Of a stretch of 64,000 bases of DNA, positions 34,288 to 44,035 are shown piece after piece. This DNA is from Luteibacter anthropi (GTDB taxonomy: Bacteria; Pseudomonadota; Gammaproteobacteria; Xanthomonadales; Rhodanobacteraceae). Every line of letters starts with the position of its first letter. Position 1 is the stretch's first letter. The notes under the pieces are model-generated. The model was not told the DNA's origin. It ran no database searches and saw only the letters and a list, made by a program, of their open reading frames with translations. The stretch is from contig NZ_JAARLZ010000002.1 in the NCBI RefSeq assembly GCF_011759365.1, forward strand, positions 372,001 to 436,000, read 5' to 3'. Position numbers and translations under genes: made by a program.

Positions 34288-36158
34288 GCCTTCTCCCGGT
34301 GCAGATGGGCCGCGGCACGCAAGCGCCCCGCGACATGGCGGTGCAGGTCAAGGACCCGCACCTCGTTGTCGCCTGCCCTGAGCCAGGGCCCGGGACAGTA
34401 AAGCCGTTGCTGCGGACCGATATGCCAGTAACGTCCCAGCAAACGGCCATTGACCCAGAGATAGCCCTTGTCCCAGTCCGACATGTCCAGATAGACATCG
34501 CCAGGGACATCGACATGGATGCTGCCACGGAAGAACACGCCGCCACGCATTGGTTTGTCCGCGAGCGGTTGCAGGTGCGACAGCCATTCGCCGTCGAGCG
34601 GAAGCGCCAGGGCTTCGAAATCCTCCAGCGGCCGCCCATCGAGGGACACCGGGCCGGTGAGACCCTTGTGGTCGCCCACGCGCGGGCCGAAGTTGATATG
34701 GCCGAAGGTATCCACCAGCACGTCGAGCCTGCGTTCACCGGCCGATGCATCCGGCAGGCTCACGCGTGTCTTTGACGATACCGAGGGATGCTCCACCCGC
34801 GATACGACGCCGGCTTCGTGTCCGTCGACATACGCAATCGCGTAGTCACGGGCGGCCTCGATCGTCAGCGATGTTCCGGCAGGGATCGTCTTGCGCCAAA
34901 GGACAAGCCCCTGGTCCTGTCCGAACAGGATTTCGTTCGACACCGGATGCGGCACCTGCACCGGCGTGGGCAGGTTGTCCCAGAGCGAGGCGAAGGGTTC
35001 GAGTGAGGTTTCCGCGAAACTTGCGCGAGGCGGTGAGGCGGGAAGCTCAGGGGGCTTGCGCCCGGTCACCGAGGTGATGACGTCGCGCAGCTTCTGGTAC
35101 TGCGCCGTCGGCTGCCCCGTTTCGTCGATGGGCGCGCCGTAGTCGTAGCTGGTGATGACCGGTTGGAACTGCGAGCCGTCATCCTCGGCGTTGGAGCCCG
35201 CGGTGAGGCCGAAATTCGTGCCTCCGTGAACCACGTAGAGGTTGAAGGAGTATCCCGCCTTCATCACGCTGCGCAGCGTCTCCACGTAGTCCCTTTCGGC
35301 GAACACCGGTTCGCCCCAGTGGGTAAGCCACCCCGGATACCCCTCGCCCACCCAGACCGGCGCCTCATGCGCGAATGCCCTGCCCTGTACCAGCGTCGGC
35401 ACATCGGCGCCGTCCAGGCCCAGCGCCGATCCTGGCGGATAGGCCCGGCGTCGCAGCAGGTCTTTCCAGCCGTCCGACACCGAGAACGGTCCTTCGATGC
35501 CGTTCTCGCGCCAGATGTCTTCGATGGCCTTCAGATAGGCGACATCGTCGCCCTGCATCGAGTACTCGTTCTCCACCTGGATCATCAGCACGGGGCCGCC
35601 GTTCTTCGCCAGCAGCGGCCGCACTCGCGGCGCGATGGCCGCGATGTAACGGCGCACGGCTGCCATGTAGACCGGGTCGTCGCGTGTGCGCAACCGTACA
35701 TCCGGATCGCGCAACAGCCATGCAGGCAGGCCCCCCAGGGTCCATTCACCACAGACATAGGGGCCAGGACGCAGGTACACCCACATGCCCTCCTCCTGGC
35801 ACAGCCGGATGAACGCAGCGAAATCGCGGTTGTCCCCATCCAGGTGGAACACGCCCGGCTCGGGTTCGAGCTGGTTCCACATGACGTACAGCGCGACGGT
35901 GTTCAGCCCCATCGCCTTCGCCATGCGGATGCGATGCCACCAGTGTTCGCGCGGTATCCGTGCCGGATGCATCTCGCCGCTATGAATGGAAAAGGCATGG
36001 CCGTCGAGCAGGAACTGCCGGTGACCGAACGCGAAGGCATGAGGCTTGCCGTCGGGTATCGGCAGGAGCGCCGCCGGTGAAGGCGACGCTGCCCATCCAC
36101 GCCCCGCGAAAGCCAGCGGGGCGAGGACCGACACGACGAGGAAGTCGCGCCGGCGCAT
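34284..36158 (-). CDS. Tat-exported GH35 beta-galactosidase
   Basis: A 624-residue family 35 glycoside hydrolase. The N-terminus MRRRDFLVVSV fits the twin-arginine signal SRRxFL followed by a hydrophobic stretch and AWAA-type cleavage, so it is exported folded to the periplasm. GH35 signatures are TVALYVMWNQLEP, LRPGPYVCGEW, the acid/base in QVENEYS (E198) and the nucleophile in GEGYPGW (E272). C-terminal beta-sandwich domains follow, ending with a galactose-binding-like part. The start lies two bases after the TonB receptor stop. It probably releases galactose, or a related beta-linked sugar, from oligosaccharides brought in by that receptor. Confidence 0.9.
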   Translation of the reverse strand: MRRRDFLVVSVLAPLAFAGRGWAASPSPAALLPIPDGKPHAFAFGHRQFLLDGHAFSIHSGEMHPARIPREHWWHRIRMAKAMGLNTVALYVMWNQLEPEPGVFHLDGDNRDFAAFIRLCQEEGMWVYLRPGPYVCGEWTLGGLPAWLLRDPDVRLRTRDDPVYMAAVRRYIAAIAPRVRPLLAKNGGPVLMIQVENEYSMQGDDVAYLKAIEDIWRENGIEGPFSVSDGWKDLLRRRAYPPGSALGLDGADVPTLVQGRAFAHEAPVWVGEGYPGWLTHWGEPVFAERDYVETLRSVMKAGYSFNLYVVHGGTNFGLTAGSNAEDDGSQFQPVITSYDYGAPIDETGQPTAQYQKLRDVITSVTGRKPPELPASPPRASFAETSLEPFASLWDNLPTPVQVPHPVSNEILFGQDQGLVLWRKTIPAGTSLTIEAARDYAIAYVDGHEAGVVSRVEHPSVSSKTRVSLPDASAGERRLDVLVDTFGHINFGPRVGDHKGLTGPVSLDGRPLEDFEALALPLDGEWLSHLQPLADKPMRGGVFFRGSIHVDVPGDVYLDMSDWDKGYLWVNGRLLGRYWHIGPQQRLYCPGPWLRAGDNEVRVLDLHRHVAGRLRAAAHLHREKA

Positions 36159-36160
36159 GC

Positions 36161-38944
36161 TCAGAACGAGTACTTGACGGTGAGCAGCGTGGTCATGCCG
36201 GCATCGACGATGTCGGAATTGGCCAGGCTGTTCTTGCCGATATGCGACCAGTACGAGTACTGCTTGGTGAGGTTGGAGATCTGCAGGTCGAATTGCAGGC
36301 CGTTGTCCATCTGGTAACCGGCATGCAGGTCCACGCGGCGGGTCGGGCGGATCCACAGGTCATCCCACGGCTGTCCCTGGTTGAGGAAGTCGTAGGTGGA
36401 CAGGTACGAGCCCACGTAGTGGTAGCTGAGGTTGAGCGAGAAACCGTACTTCTCGTAGAACAGCTCGGCATTGGCCATCGTCTTCGGAGCCGACTGCAGG
36501 CGCTCGTCGCCGAAGCCCGGACGGCCCAGGTCTACGCTGGAGTTCTGCTTCGTGGCATTGAGGCTGAAGCCCAGGCCGTTGATCGGGTCCGGCAGGTCCT
36601 GGAACTTCTGGCGTAGGGTCATTTCCAGGCCCGACACCCGACCGTCGCCACCGTTGGTCGGCGTCTTGATCAGCACGGCGCCCTGACCCTGGGTGTTCGG
36701 GTTGGCCTGGCCGCCACCGCTATCGTAGATGTAATCCTGCAGCTTCTTGTAGAAGCCCGAGAACGAGAAGTAGCCACCGTGATCGGTCGTCCACTCAGCC
36801 GCCAGGTCGAGGTTGGTGGACTTGATCGGGTTCAGGTTCGGGTTGCCCTGGGTGATCGTGGTGACGCCGTTGGACACGTTGATCTGCGAACCGCCACCCA
36901 GCTGGATGAAGGCTGGGCGGGTGTAGCTCTGCCACAGGCCGAAGCGGAACACGGCATTGCCGGCCGGACGATAGTTGATGAACAGGCTGCCCAGCGGCTC
37001 GTTGTATACCGTGTGGTTGTTGCTGAAGTAGCCCGGCAGTTCGTTGCCATTGGCATCCTGCGGCGTGGTCCAGAACGTGTTGCGGATCGAGGTGTGCTCG
37101 AAGCGCACGCCCGGAATGATCTCGAAGTCGCCTTCCTGGATGGTCGCCATGGCGTACGCGGCGCTCACGGCCTCGGTGCCACGCATGGTGTTGCAGTTGT
37201 AATTGTTGATGTAGAGCTGGCTGCAGGTATCCAGGTCCGAATCGGTGAGGTTCTGGTTGATGAGGTTGGCTACGGCCGCGCGGCTCACCTTCGGCGTCAC
37301 CCAGGGATACTTGCCCGGAAAGATCGACGAGTAATAGCCGTTGAAGATACCCAGATCACCCAGCGTCGTCGTGCCGTCGTTGATGCCTGCGGTGGACCAG
37401 TCACGATTGGTGAAATTGCGCGAGCTGTCGCTGTACTTCACGCCGAACTTGATCGACTGGACCGGGCCATCCTCGAAGTCGTAGCGCAGATCCAGCTTGG
37501 CACCGCCACGCTTCTGCCCGGAACGGATACGGGTGACCTCGCCGTTGTCGTTCGCATACATGTTCTGGATGTTGTTCACCGAATTCAGCAGCGCTGGCGT
37601 CAGCTGCGGATACGGGAAGTGGCTGCCGCCGTAGCCCAGCAGCGAGGGCTGGTTGTAGGCGAAATTGTTCTGCGAGTACTTGTCCTCGCGACCGTCGATT
37701 TCCACGTGGTCTGGGCGGTCGTTGTCGCCGAAACTCCAGAACACGTTCGGCGAGATCGTCCAGCCGCCGGCCGTCTTGTCGGCGCCGAACTGGAAGGTAG
37801 CCAGGTCCGCGCGTTCCGGATTGGTCTCGAACCAGAAGCGGTTGGCGATGCGGCCGATGTTCGGTGCATACACGCCCGGCGTGCCGGTGGGCACATAGGT
37901 CACATTGGCCGGCAGCAGCTGCGTATACGTAGTGTTCTGCTCGGTCAGCGCATAGGCGTACGTCATCTTCGCGTAGGCGCGCAGCGTCGGGTCCACGTTC
38001 CAGTCGAACGACACGTTGCCACCGTAACGACGCTCGAAGCCCGAGGCGATACCCACGTTGGCGCCGATACTGGTCAGGTTGCGGGCCGGATCGTAGCCCG
38101 GCGCATTCTGGCCGTCGGCCGTGGCGTGGGCAAAGGCCCATGATCCATCGTTGGATGCGCTTTCGGCCGCACCGATTTCACTGTTGGCGATGTTGCGGTA
38201 GTCGTAGTAGCCGCTGACGTAGACGCCAAACTGCTTTTCTTCGCCGAACTTCGTCTGCATCTCGGCGGCCAGGCCGCCGCCAAGCCCGCTGTCGCCGTAA
38301 TCGCGCGCACGGCTCTCCACACGGCCGCTGGCCGTGACGCTGCCGCTGAAATCCTTCTTGAAATCGAAGGCGCTGGGCGTACGGAAGTCGATCGTGCCAC
38401 CGATGGCGTCGCCATCCATCTCGGCCGTCGAGGTCTTGTTGAGCACGATGGTCTGCAGGCCCGACGGCGGCAGCAGGCTCAGCTGCACGCTGCGGCTGTA
38501 CGGCATGCCCTGGGCGACGTTGGCGCCGTTGATCAGGTTGACGTTGTATTCCGACGGCAGGCCACGCACGGAAGCAAACATGCCTTCGCCGCGCGCTGCA
38601 CCGTCGATACCACCGAAATAGCCGCTACCCGTCGTGGTCACGTTCACGCCAGACATCAGACCCAGCGCCTCGGCCACGTTATGCACCGCCGTATGCTGGA
38701 GATCCGCCGCCGACAGCACGTCCACCGTGTTGGTGGAATCCATGCGCATGTTGGTGGCGTCGTAACGGTTGGCGACCACGCTCATCGCCTTCATCTGCAC
38801 GGCCTTGTCTTTCTGTGCCGGCTTGTCGTCCTGCTTTGCGGGCGGATTGGGCGGCGCCGTCTGCGCCTGCACCTGCATCCCCAGCCCCAGGGCGGTACAC
38901 ACCGCCACCACCATCGCCTTCTTCGCCATCGTATTGTTGAGCAC
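36161..38944 (-). CDS. TonB-dependent receptor, xanthomonad carbohydrate type
   Basis: A 927-residue outer-membrane receptor. The GTG start at 38944 is preferred to ATG 38929 because a GAGGG site lies seven bases before it and none precedes the ATG. A signal peptide (MVVAVCTALGLGMQVQAQ) is followed by a plug domain with VDVLSAADLQHTAVHNVAEAL and FASVRGLPSEYNVNLING, then a beta barrel ending in the terminal phenylalanine VKYSF. The pattern belongs to the TonB-Xanth-Caul family, often found in carbohydrate utilisation loci. It leads the operon GH35, APC permease, PfkB kinase, GH4, so it likely imports the oligosaccharide that these enzymes process. Confidence 0.92.
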   Translation of the reverse strand: MLNNTMAKKAMVVAVCTALGLGMQVQAQTAPPNPPAKQDDKPAQKDKAVQMKAMSVVANRYDATNMRMDSTNTVDVLSAADLQHTAVHNVAEALGLMSGVNVTTTGSGYFGGIDGAARGEGMFASVRGLPSEYNVNLINGANVAQGMPYSRSVQLSLLPPSGLQTIVLNKTSTAEMDGDAIGGTIDFRTPSAFDFKKDFSGSVTASGRVESRARDYGDSGLGGGLAAEMQTKFGEEKQFGVYVSGYYDYRNIANSEIGAAESASNDGSWAFAHATADGQNAPGYDPARNLTSIGANVGIASGFERRYGGNVSFDWNVDPTLRAYAKMTYAYALTEQNTTYTQLLPANVTYVPTGTPGVYAPNIGRIANRFWFETNPERADLATFQFGADKTAGGWTISPNVFWSFGDNDRPDHVEIDGREDKYSQNNFAYNQPSLLGYGGSHFPYPQLTPALLNSVNNIQNMYANDNGEVTRIRSGQKRGGAKLDLRYDFEDGPVQSIKFGVKYSDSSRNFTNRDWSTAGINDGTTTLGDLGIFNGYYSSIFPGKYPWVTPKVSRAAVANLINQNLTDSDLDTCSQLYINNYNCNTMRGTEAVSAAYAMATIQEGDFEIIPGVRFEHTSIRNTFWTTPQDANGNELPGYFSNNHTVYNEPLGSLFINYRPAGNAVFRFGLWQSYTRPAFIQLGGGSQINVSNGVTTITQGNPNLNPIKSTNLDLAAEWTTDHGGYFSFSGFYKKLQDYIYDSGGGQANPNTQGQGAVLIKTPTNGGDGRVSGLEMTLRQKFQDLPDPINGLGFSLNATKQNSSVDLGRPGFGDERLQSAPKTMANAELFYEKYGFSLNLSYHYVGSYLSTYDFLNQGQPWDDLWIRPTRRVDLHAGYQMDNGLQFDLQISNLTKQYSYWSHIGKNSLANSDIVDAGMTTLLTVKYSF

Positions 38945-39740
38945 AGCCGAACCCTCACCCCGAAAGTGTCCTGGAACAGGCACGTCTACGGCCCCTACGC
39001 CGCATCGATGCACATGTGACTGACCAGCGAAATTCCGGGAATGCCGTGTACAGGGCCCGGCCACGCAGGCCATGCCTGGGCGGTCGCAGACCCGTCCGAA
39101 GCCGGACGTGCCGATCAGTGGAAAACGGAAATCAGCGGAGGGAAGACGGCGGCGAATAGCCAGCCAGGGACTTGCCGCGGGCACGCAGCGCACTCAGCTT
39201 GGCGCGTGCGAGGATGGGCAGCCCGTTGGATTTCACGTGCGCGAGCGGAACCCGCACATCGGCGCAGCCGGCGATAACGCTGTTGGATTGGGCACGACGC
39301 ATGACGCTGTCCCGGAATCGCGGCTGCTGAGGAAACCGGTCATGCCCCAGGGATGACCGGCGGGTAACGCGAATGGACGTCCATTCATTGCGGACGTTCC
39401 GTTTGCGTGGGAAAAGATATACCGCACCCCCAACGTGCCGGTCAACGGCCAATTCTGCTGTACTTTTTTGTTGCTGCACAGCAACATGGGTGATTCGGCG
39501 CGACGGATCGCCAGCCGGAAATTAAATCCGTCATATATAGACGGCCTTCACACGGCGTTCGCGCGAATGTGTCCGCGGACACATTTGTATCGAGCCAATA
39601 CGTGCAGCCCACGCCGGGCCTGAACGATTCTGTCCAATCTGCTGCGTTGCAGGATGACAGAACGATGTCGCTCCCTCATCCTCCGCCGCCAGCGCTTTGG
39701 GGAGCGTGGTTTCTTACGATCATTCAACGCAGGGACTCCA
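38945..39740. other. intergenic region between two divergent TonB receptors
   Basis: About 800 bases with no convincing gene. Short open frames on either strand have no recognisable domain, no family-like start and poor ribosome sites. The region must carry the promoters of both receptors. It contains a perfect 20-bp palindrome (39566-39585), a 16-base inverted repeat GTTGCTG-CA-CAGCAAC (39470-39485) and, in the leader of the plus-strand receptor, paired TTCTGTC/GACAGAA arms (39628-39662). The stretch around 39450-39600 is visibly richer in A/T than its surroundings. Confidence 0.6.
39566..39585. promoter_or_regulatory. perfect 20-bp palindrome, likely repressor operator
   Basis: AATGTGTCCGCGGACACATT is fully self-complementary with a CG centre, as in many LacI-family operators. 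It lies 156 bases before the plus-strand TonB receptor and some 620 bases before the divergent one. No LacI-type regulator is encoded in the window, so the cognate protein is unknown. Confidence 0.6.
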
Positions 39741-42638
39741 ATGAATCGTCGCCGTCTGACGCGGGCTGATGCCGCGTGCACTCTTCGTCCGCGTCCGCTT
39801 GCGGTGGCCTGTCTCGGCGCATGGCTGGCCATGGCCAGTGGCGTGCATGCGCAGGATGCCGCGCCGCCGGTCAAGAAACCTGCCACGAAAGACAAGGTGG
39901 CCAACGAAACAGACAAGCGCGCGGCGAATCCGGACAGCGCAAGCAACCTCGATGCCGTGGTGGTCACCGGCATCCAGGCGAGTATCCAGAACTCGCTGAA
40001 GGCGAAGCAGAACTCCGACAACATCATCGAGGCGATCTCTGCCGAGGACATCGGCAAGCTGCCCGACAGCAGCATCGCAGAGAGCCTTTCGCGCGTATCC
40101 GGCCTTGCCACCCAGCGCGTGGATGGCCGGGCCAACCAGATCTCCATCCGCGGCCTGTCACCGGACTTCACCGGTACCACGCTCAACGGACGCGAACAGG
40201 CCACGATCGGCGAGAACCGCGGCGTGGACTTCGACCAGTACCCGTCCGAGCTCATCAGTGGCGCCGCCATCTACAAGACGCCGGATGCCAGCCTCATCGG
40301 CCAGGGCCTGTCAGGCACGGTAGACCTGCACACCATCAAGCCGCTGGACCTGCCCAAGCGCACCATCGCGGCCAACCTGCGCGGGGAAACCACCTCGAAC
40401 GGCAGCCTCAACCACGGCACCGGCGTGGGTGACATGGGTCACCGTGCTAGCTTTTCGTATATCGACCAGTTCATGGATCACACGCTGGGCCTGGCCGTAG
40501 GCTTTGCGCAGCTCGACTCGCCCATCCAGGAAAAGCAGTCGCAAGCCTGGTGGTGGAGCATGAACAACGGACCGGGCAGCGCCGAGAACATCTGGGGATC
40601 ACCTCATACCGTGGGCCTGCCCGACAACGTGCTCTCGCAGGAAGGCATGCAGGTTCGCGCCAAGTCGGAAAACCAGCTGCGCAACGGCCTCATGACCGTG
40701 CTGGAATGGGCTCCGGACGACCACTACCACTCCACGCTGGACCTGTACTACTCCACCTTCAACCAGAAAACTTTCCTCAACGGCGCACAGTGGTCGAGCA
40801 GCCCCGACGACCATATCGCCTATTCCAACCTCGGCATCACGCCGTCGCAGCCCTATCCGATCGTTACCAGCGGCCATATGGATGGCCTGCTGCCGATCCT
40901 GCAGAACGAATACAGCCGCGAACACGACAAGCTGTTCTCGGTGGGCTGGAACAACCAGTACGACTTCGGCAACGGCTGGGTCGCCACCGCCGACCTTTCC
41001 TATTCCAGCGCGAAAAAGCGACTGCATGATGCCTACCTGTTCTCTGGCCTGCCGGGGCTGCAAACGGCATCGGCCGATTTCGACACCCTCGTGGGTTATG
41101 GCTTCCCGCACTTCTATCCGGGCGTAGACCTGTCCGATCCATCTGTCGTGCAGTTCACCGATCCGAAGGACTACGGCTACAACGGCCGCGAGGAGCGTGA
41201 CCGCCAGCGCGACACGATCAAGGCCTTCCGCTTCGAGATCAGCCATCCGGTGGGCTGGATCTTCAGCGACGTGAACATCGGCGTGAACTACTCCGAGCGC
41301 AAGAAGGACAAGCAGGCTGACGTCAATTTCGCCACGCTCAACGGCAACGGCAACACGAACAGCACCTACCTTCCCGGTTTCGGTTCGCCCATCGATGCCG
41401 GCTCACTGCGCGGCATCACCGACCTGGGTTACGGCGGCATCGGCCCCATCCTCAACTACGACGTGCTGCGTGCGCTCTATAGTCAGTTCTACCTGACCCA
41501 GCGCAACGGGCAGGCCGACTGGAGCCGCAACTACACCGTGCGCGAACGCGTGCCGGTCGCGTACGTGAAGTTCAACATCGATACCCATCTGGGCGATATC
41601 CCCCTGCGCGGCAACATGGGTGTGCAGGTGGTACGCACCGACCAGTCGTCACAGGCCCTGCAGACCAATGGCGACACATTGGTCGGGCGCCTTTCGGGCG
41701 GCACCAAGTACACCAAGGTACTGCCCAGTCTCAACCTGGCCGCTGAGATCGCAGACAAGCAATACCTGCGCTTCGGCTTTGCCAAGACCCTGGCACGCGG
41801 TCGCATCGACGACGAAAAGGTAGCCAGTTCCGCCGATGTGGCTCGCGTGGATCAAGGCCCGGCCGCCGGCCAGGTGCTGTGGTCGGGAAGCGGCGGCAAT
41901 CCGAAGCTGAAGCCTTATGTAGCCGTCGGCACGGATCTGTCGTGGGAGAAGTACTTCGGCACGGCCAGCTACGTCGCCGTGGCCGTGTTCAATAAGAACC
42001 TGTTGAACTACATCTACAACGATACGCAGCTGGACTACGACTTCTCCGGCTATACCAATGACAATCCGTCGCTGGTACCCACCAGCACACGGGGCACCTT
42101 CACCCACCCGGAAAACGGCACCGGCGGGCGCATGCAGGGCCTGGAACTCTCCGGCGCCTTCGAAGGTGCACTGGTATCGCGTGCGTTGGATGGCTTCGGC
42201 GTACAGGCCAACTTCTCGCTCACCAACAGCAACCTGCCTACCAGTGCCGTTTCGACCATCCCGGGTGCACCTGCCACCCTGCCCGGCCTGTCGCGTAAAG
42301 TGGCCAACCTTGCCCTCTACTACGAGAAATACGGCTGGTCGGTGCGCATCGCCGAACGCTACCGCTCATCGTTCACCGGCGAAACCATTCCCCTGTTCGA
42401 CCAGCTCGGCTACACCAAGGTCCTCGCCGACAAGCAGACCGACTTCCAGTTGGGCTACGCCTTTGACAAGGGCCCCTGGAACGGCCTGTCTCTGCTGCTC
42501 CAGGTGAACAACCTCACCAACTCGCCGGTAAAGACCGAGCAGGTCGCCGGCCTGCCTAACGGCGTAAAAGTAGCCCGCCCCCTGGAGTACGATACCTTCG
42601 GCAGAACCATCATGTTCGGCGCCAACTACAAACTCTGA
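39741..42638 (+). CDS. TonB-dependent receptor, xanthomonad carbohydrate type
   Basis: A 965-residue outer-membrane receptor. The N-terminus has a signal peptide ending near GVHAQDA. The plug carries a TonB-box-like LDAVVVTG followed by SADN-type motif EAISAEDIGKLPDSSIAESLSRVSGL and SIRGLSPDFTGTTLNGRE, the hallmark of the TonB-Xanth-Caul family. The barrel fills the remaining 750 residues and ends FGANYKL, without the usual terminal phenylalanine. The ATG follows AGGGA at 39731; a longer frame lacks a ribosome site. It diverges from the carbohydrate operon and no enzyme gene follows on its strand, so its ligand is open, though a sugar is likely. Confidence 0.92.
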   Translation: MNRRRLTRADAACTLRPRPLAVACLGAWLAMASGVHAQDAAPPVKKPATKDKVANETDKRAANPDSASNLDAVVVTGIQASIQNSLKAKQNSDNIIEAISAEDIGKLPDSSIAESLSRVSGLATQRVDGRANQISIRGLSPDFTGTTLNGREQATIGENRGVDFDQYPSELISGAAIYKTPDASLIGQGLSGTVDLHTIKPLDLPKRTIAANLRGETTSNGSLNHGTGVGDMGHRASFSYIDQFMDHTLGLAVGFAQLDSPIQEKQSQAWWWSMNNGPGSAENIWGSPHTVGLPDNVLSQEGMQVRAKSENQLRNGLMTVLEWAPDDHYHSTLDLYYSTFNQKTFLNGAQWSSSPDDHIAYSNLGITPSQPYPIVTSGHMDGLLPILQNEYSREHDKLFSVGWNNQYDFGNGWVATADLSYSSAKKRLHDAYLFSGLPGLQTASADFDTLVGYGFPHFYPGVDLSDPSVVQFTDPKDYGYNGREERDRQRDTIKAFRFEISHPVGWIFSDVNIGVNYSERKKDKQADVNFATLNGNGNTNSTYLPGFGSPIDAGSLRGITDLGYGGIGPILNYDVLRALYSQFYLTQRNGQADWSRNYTVRERVPVAYVKFNIDTHLGDIPLRGNMGVQVVRTDQSSQALQTNGDTLVGRLSGGTKYTKVLPSLNLAAEIADKQYLRFGFAKTLARGRIDDEKVASSADVARVDQGPAAGQVLWSGSGGNPKLKPYVAVGTDLSWEKYFGTASYVAVAVFNKNLLNYIYNDTQLDYDFSGYTNDNPSLVPTSTRGTFTHPENGTGGRMQGLELSGAFEGALVSRALDGFGVQANFSLTNSNLPTSAVSTIPGAPATLPGLSRKVANLALYYEKYGWSVRIAERYRSSFTGETIPLFDQLGYTKVLADKQTDFQLGYAFDKGPWNGLSLLLQVNNLTNSPVKTEQVAGLPNGVKVARPLEYDTFGRTIMFGANYKL

Positions 42639-42650
42639 TCCGCTCATCCC

Positions 42651-42804
42651 TGTAGGAGCGGACCTAGTCCGCGACCCCTGAAGGCGTCCACGCCGAATGA
42701 ACCAATGCGTGAATCAGGCCGGCATTTAAACGCCCGCCTGATTCACGCATTGCTTCATTCGCTCAAGCGACGTTGAGGGGTCGCGGACAAGGTCCGCTCC
42801 TACA
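42651..42804. repeat. REP-type composite inverted repeat, copy C (second class)
   Basis: Outer arms TGTAGGAGCGGACC and GGTCCGCTCCTACA with adjacent GTCCGCGACCCC/GGGGTCGCGGAC differ from the GCGCGC class of the other five copies. Inside them is a second inverted repeat built on GAATGA..CAATGCGTGAATCAGG and its inverse around ATTTAAAC. The whole 154 bases could fold into one long hairpin. It separates the convergent TonB receptor and hydrolase genes. Confidence 0.85.
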
Positions 42805-42816
42805 AAATCCGGTAGC

Positions 42817-43743
42817 TCAGGTGACCGACGCCATCAGGAAGTCCCGCACCCGTGCAACGATCCGTCCTGGTGCATCTTCCAAGCAGTAATGCCCCACGCC
42901 CTCCATCCGCTCGACCTCACCCAGCGGAAATACCGCCTGGAACAGCGGCAAGAACAGTTCACCTAACAACGTCCGATCCGCCATCCCCCATATCGCCAGC
43001 GCAGGCCGACCTCGCATCGCCGCTATGGCGCCCTGCGTCGGCACCTCGAACTGGTGCACCTGAAGCGCAAACCCCTTGGCCCAGGCAATCGCACCCACAC
43101 ACTCCGCAGGCGTCATGAACGGCGCAGCATACGCCGCCAGCCAATGCTCATCGATCACCGCATGGTTCTCGAAACCATTGAGCTTCAACGTGCTCAGGAT
43201 GTTGTAGCCAAGTTCCCCCAGCACCGTCTCAAGGCGCCCCTCGGCCTGCGCACGGACGATCCACTGAAACCAAGGCGCCTGCTCCGCACTCGCCAGCAAG
43301 CGTTCCAGTTCCCCTGGTTGCCCGAATGGCGTGGGTCCGTTGGTCGATACGATACGACGGATACGGTCAGGATGACGCGCCGCCAGCCCCATGCCGACCG
43401 GTCCGCCAAAGTCGTGCATGACAAGGGTGATGTCACGCAGGTCCAGCGACAACACGAATCGCTCGATATTGTCGATGTGGTCCTGTAGCCAATAGGTTCG
43501 CGAGGCGGGCGTCTCGCTTTTACCAAAGCCCATATGATCCGGAACGACGATGCGGAAGGTATCGGAAAGCCCGGAAACCAGATGCCGATACAGGTAGCCC
43601 CATGTGGGCTCGCCATGGAGGCAAAGCACCACCTCGCCATCACGGGGGCCTTCGTCCACATAGTGCATGCGAAAGCCGGCGGCCTCGTTGAAATGCGGGG
43701 CGAACGGATACGTGCCACCAAAGGTAGCCTCGGCGAAAATCAT
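42817..43743 (-). CDS. alpha/beta hydrolase resembling haloalkane dehalogenases
   Basis: A 308-residue alpha/beta hydrolase. The oxyanion-hole motif HGEPTWGYLYR is the one typical of haloalkane dehalogenases. The nucleophile is an aspartate in LVMHDFGGPVG, and the catalytic histidine is in GVGHYCLEDAP. Haloalkane dehalogenases have a halide-binding tryptophan right after the nucleophile; here it is phenylalanine, so a dehalogenase activity is doubtful and an epoxide or ester substrate is equally possible. The ATG follows GAGAGGCG. REP elements lie on both sides and no operon partner is visible. Confidence 0.78.
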   Translation of the reverse strand: MIFAEATFGGTYPFAPHFNEAAGFRMHYVDEGPRDGEVVLCLHGEPTWGYLYRHLVSGLSDTFRIVVPDHMGFGKSETPASRTYWLQDHIDNIERFVLSLDLRDITLVMHDFGGPVGMGLAARHPDRIRRIVSTNGPTPFGQPGELERLLASAEQAPWFQWIVRAQAEGRLETVLGELGYNILSTLKLNGFENHAVIDEHWLAAYAAPFMTPAECVGAIAWAKGFALQVHQFEVPTQGAIAAMRGRPALAIWGMADRTLLGELFLPLFQAVFPLGEVERMEGVGHYCLEDAPGRIVARVRDFLMASVT

Positions 43744-43818
43744 GGAAAACGCCTCTCATGAATTAATATGATTAACGTTATTCCATGCAGTTTCATTATG
43801 CAACCACTCATCCAGCCC

Positions 43819-43897
43819 TGTAGGAGCGCGCCTCGCGCGCGACCGGCAATACCAGGCGCCCAGGCAAAACCGGTCGCGCGCAAGGCGCGCTCCTACA
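43819..43897. repeat. REP-type inverted repeat, copy D
   Basis: TGTAGGAGCGCGCC with GCGCGCGACCGG, and the inverse arms CCGGTCGCGCGC and GGCGCGCTCCTACA, around a loop of about 25 bases. It lies in the divergent space between the dehalogenase-like gene and the SDR gene, so here it cannot be a shared terminator. Confidence 0.87.
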
Positions 43898-44035
43898 AGT
43901 TGACAATCCGCCAGATGGACCATTAGCCTGCGCACGCAGCCCGACCGGCGCTGTCGTAGGCGTTACCGTCAACCAACGCATCCTTCCGTCGAGGGGATCC
44001 CAGCAGGGAGTTCTCGACCCATAAGGAGCGCCCTC

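Noticed and set aside
39132-39487. Minus-strand frames in the spacer between the TonB receptors
   Set aside because: No recognisable domain, no good ribosome site, and composition like non-coding DNA. Treated as regulatory space.
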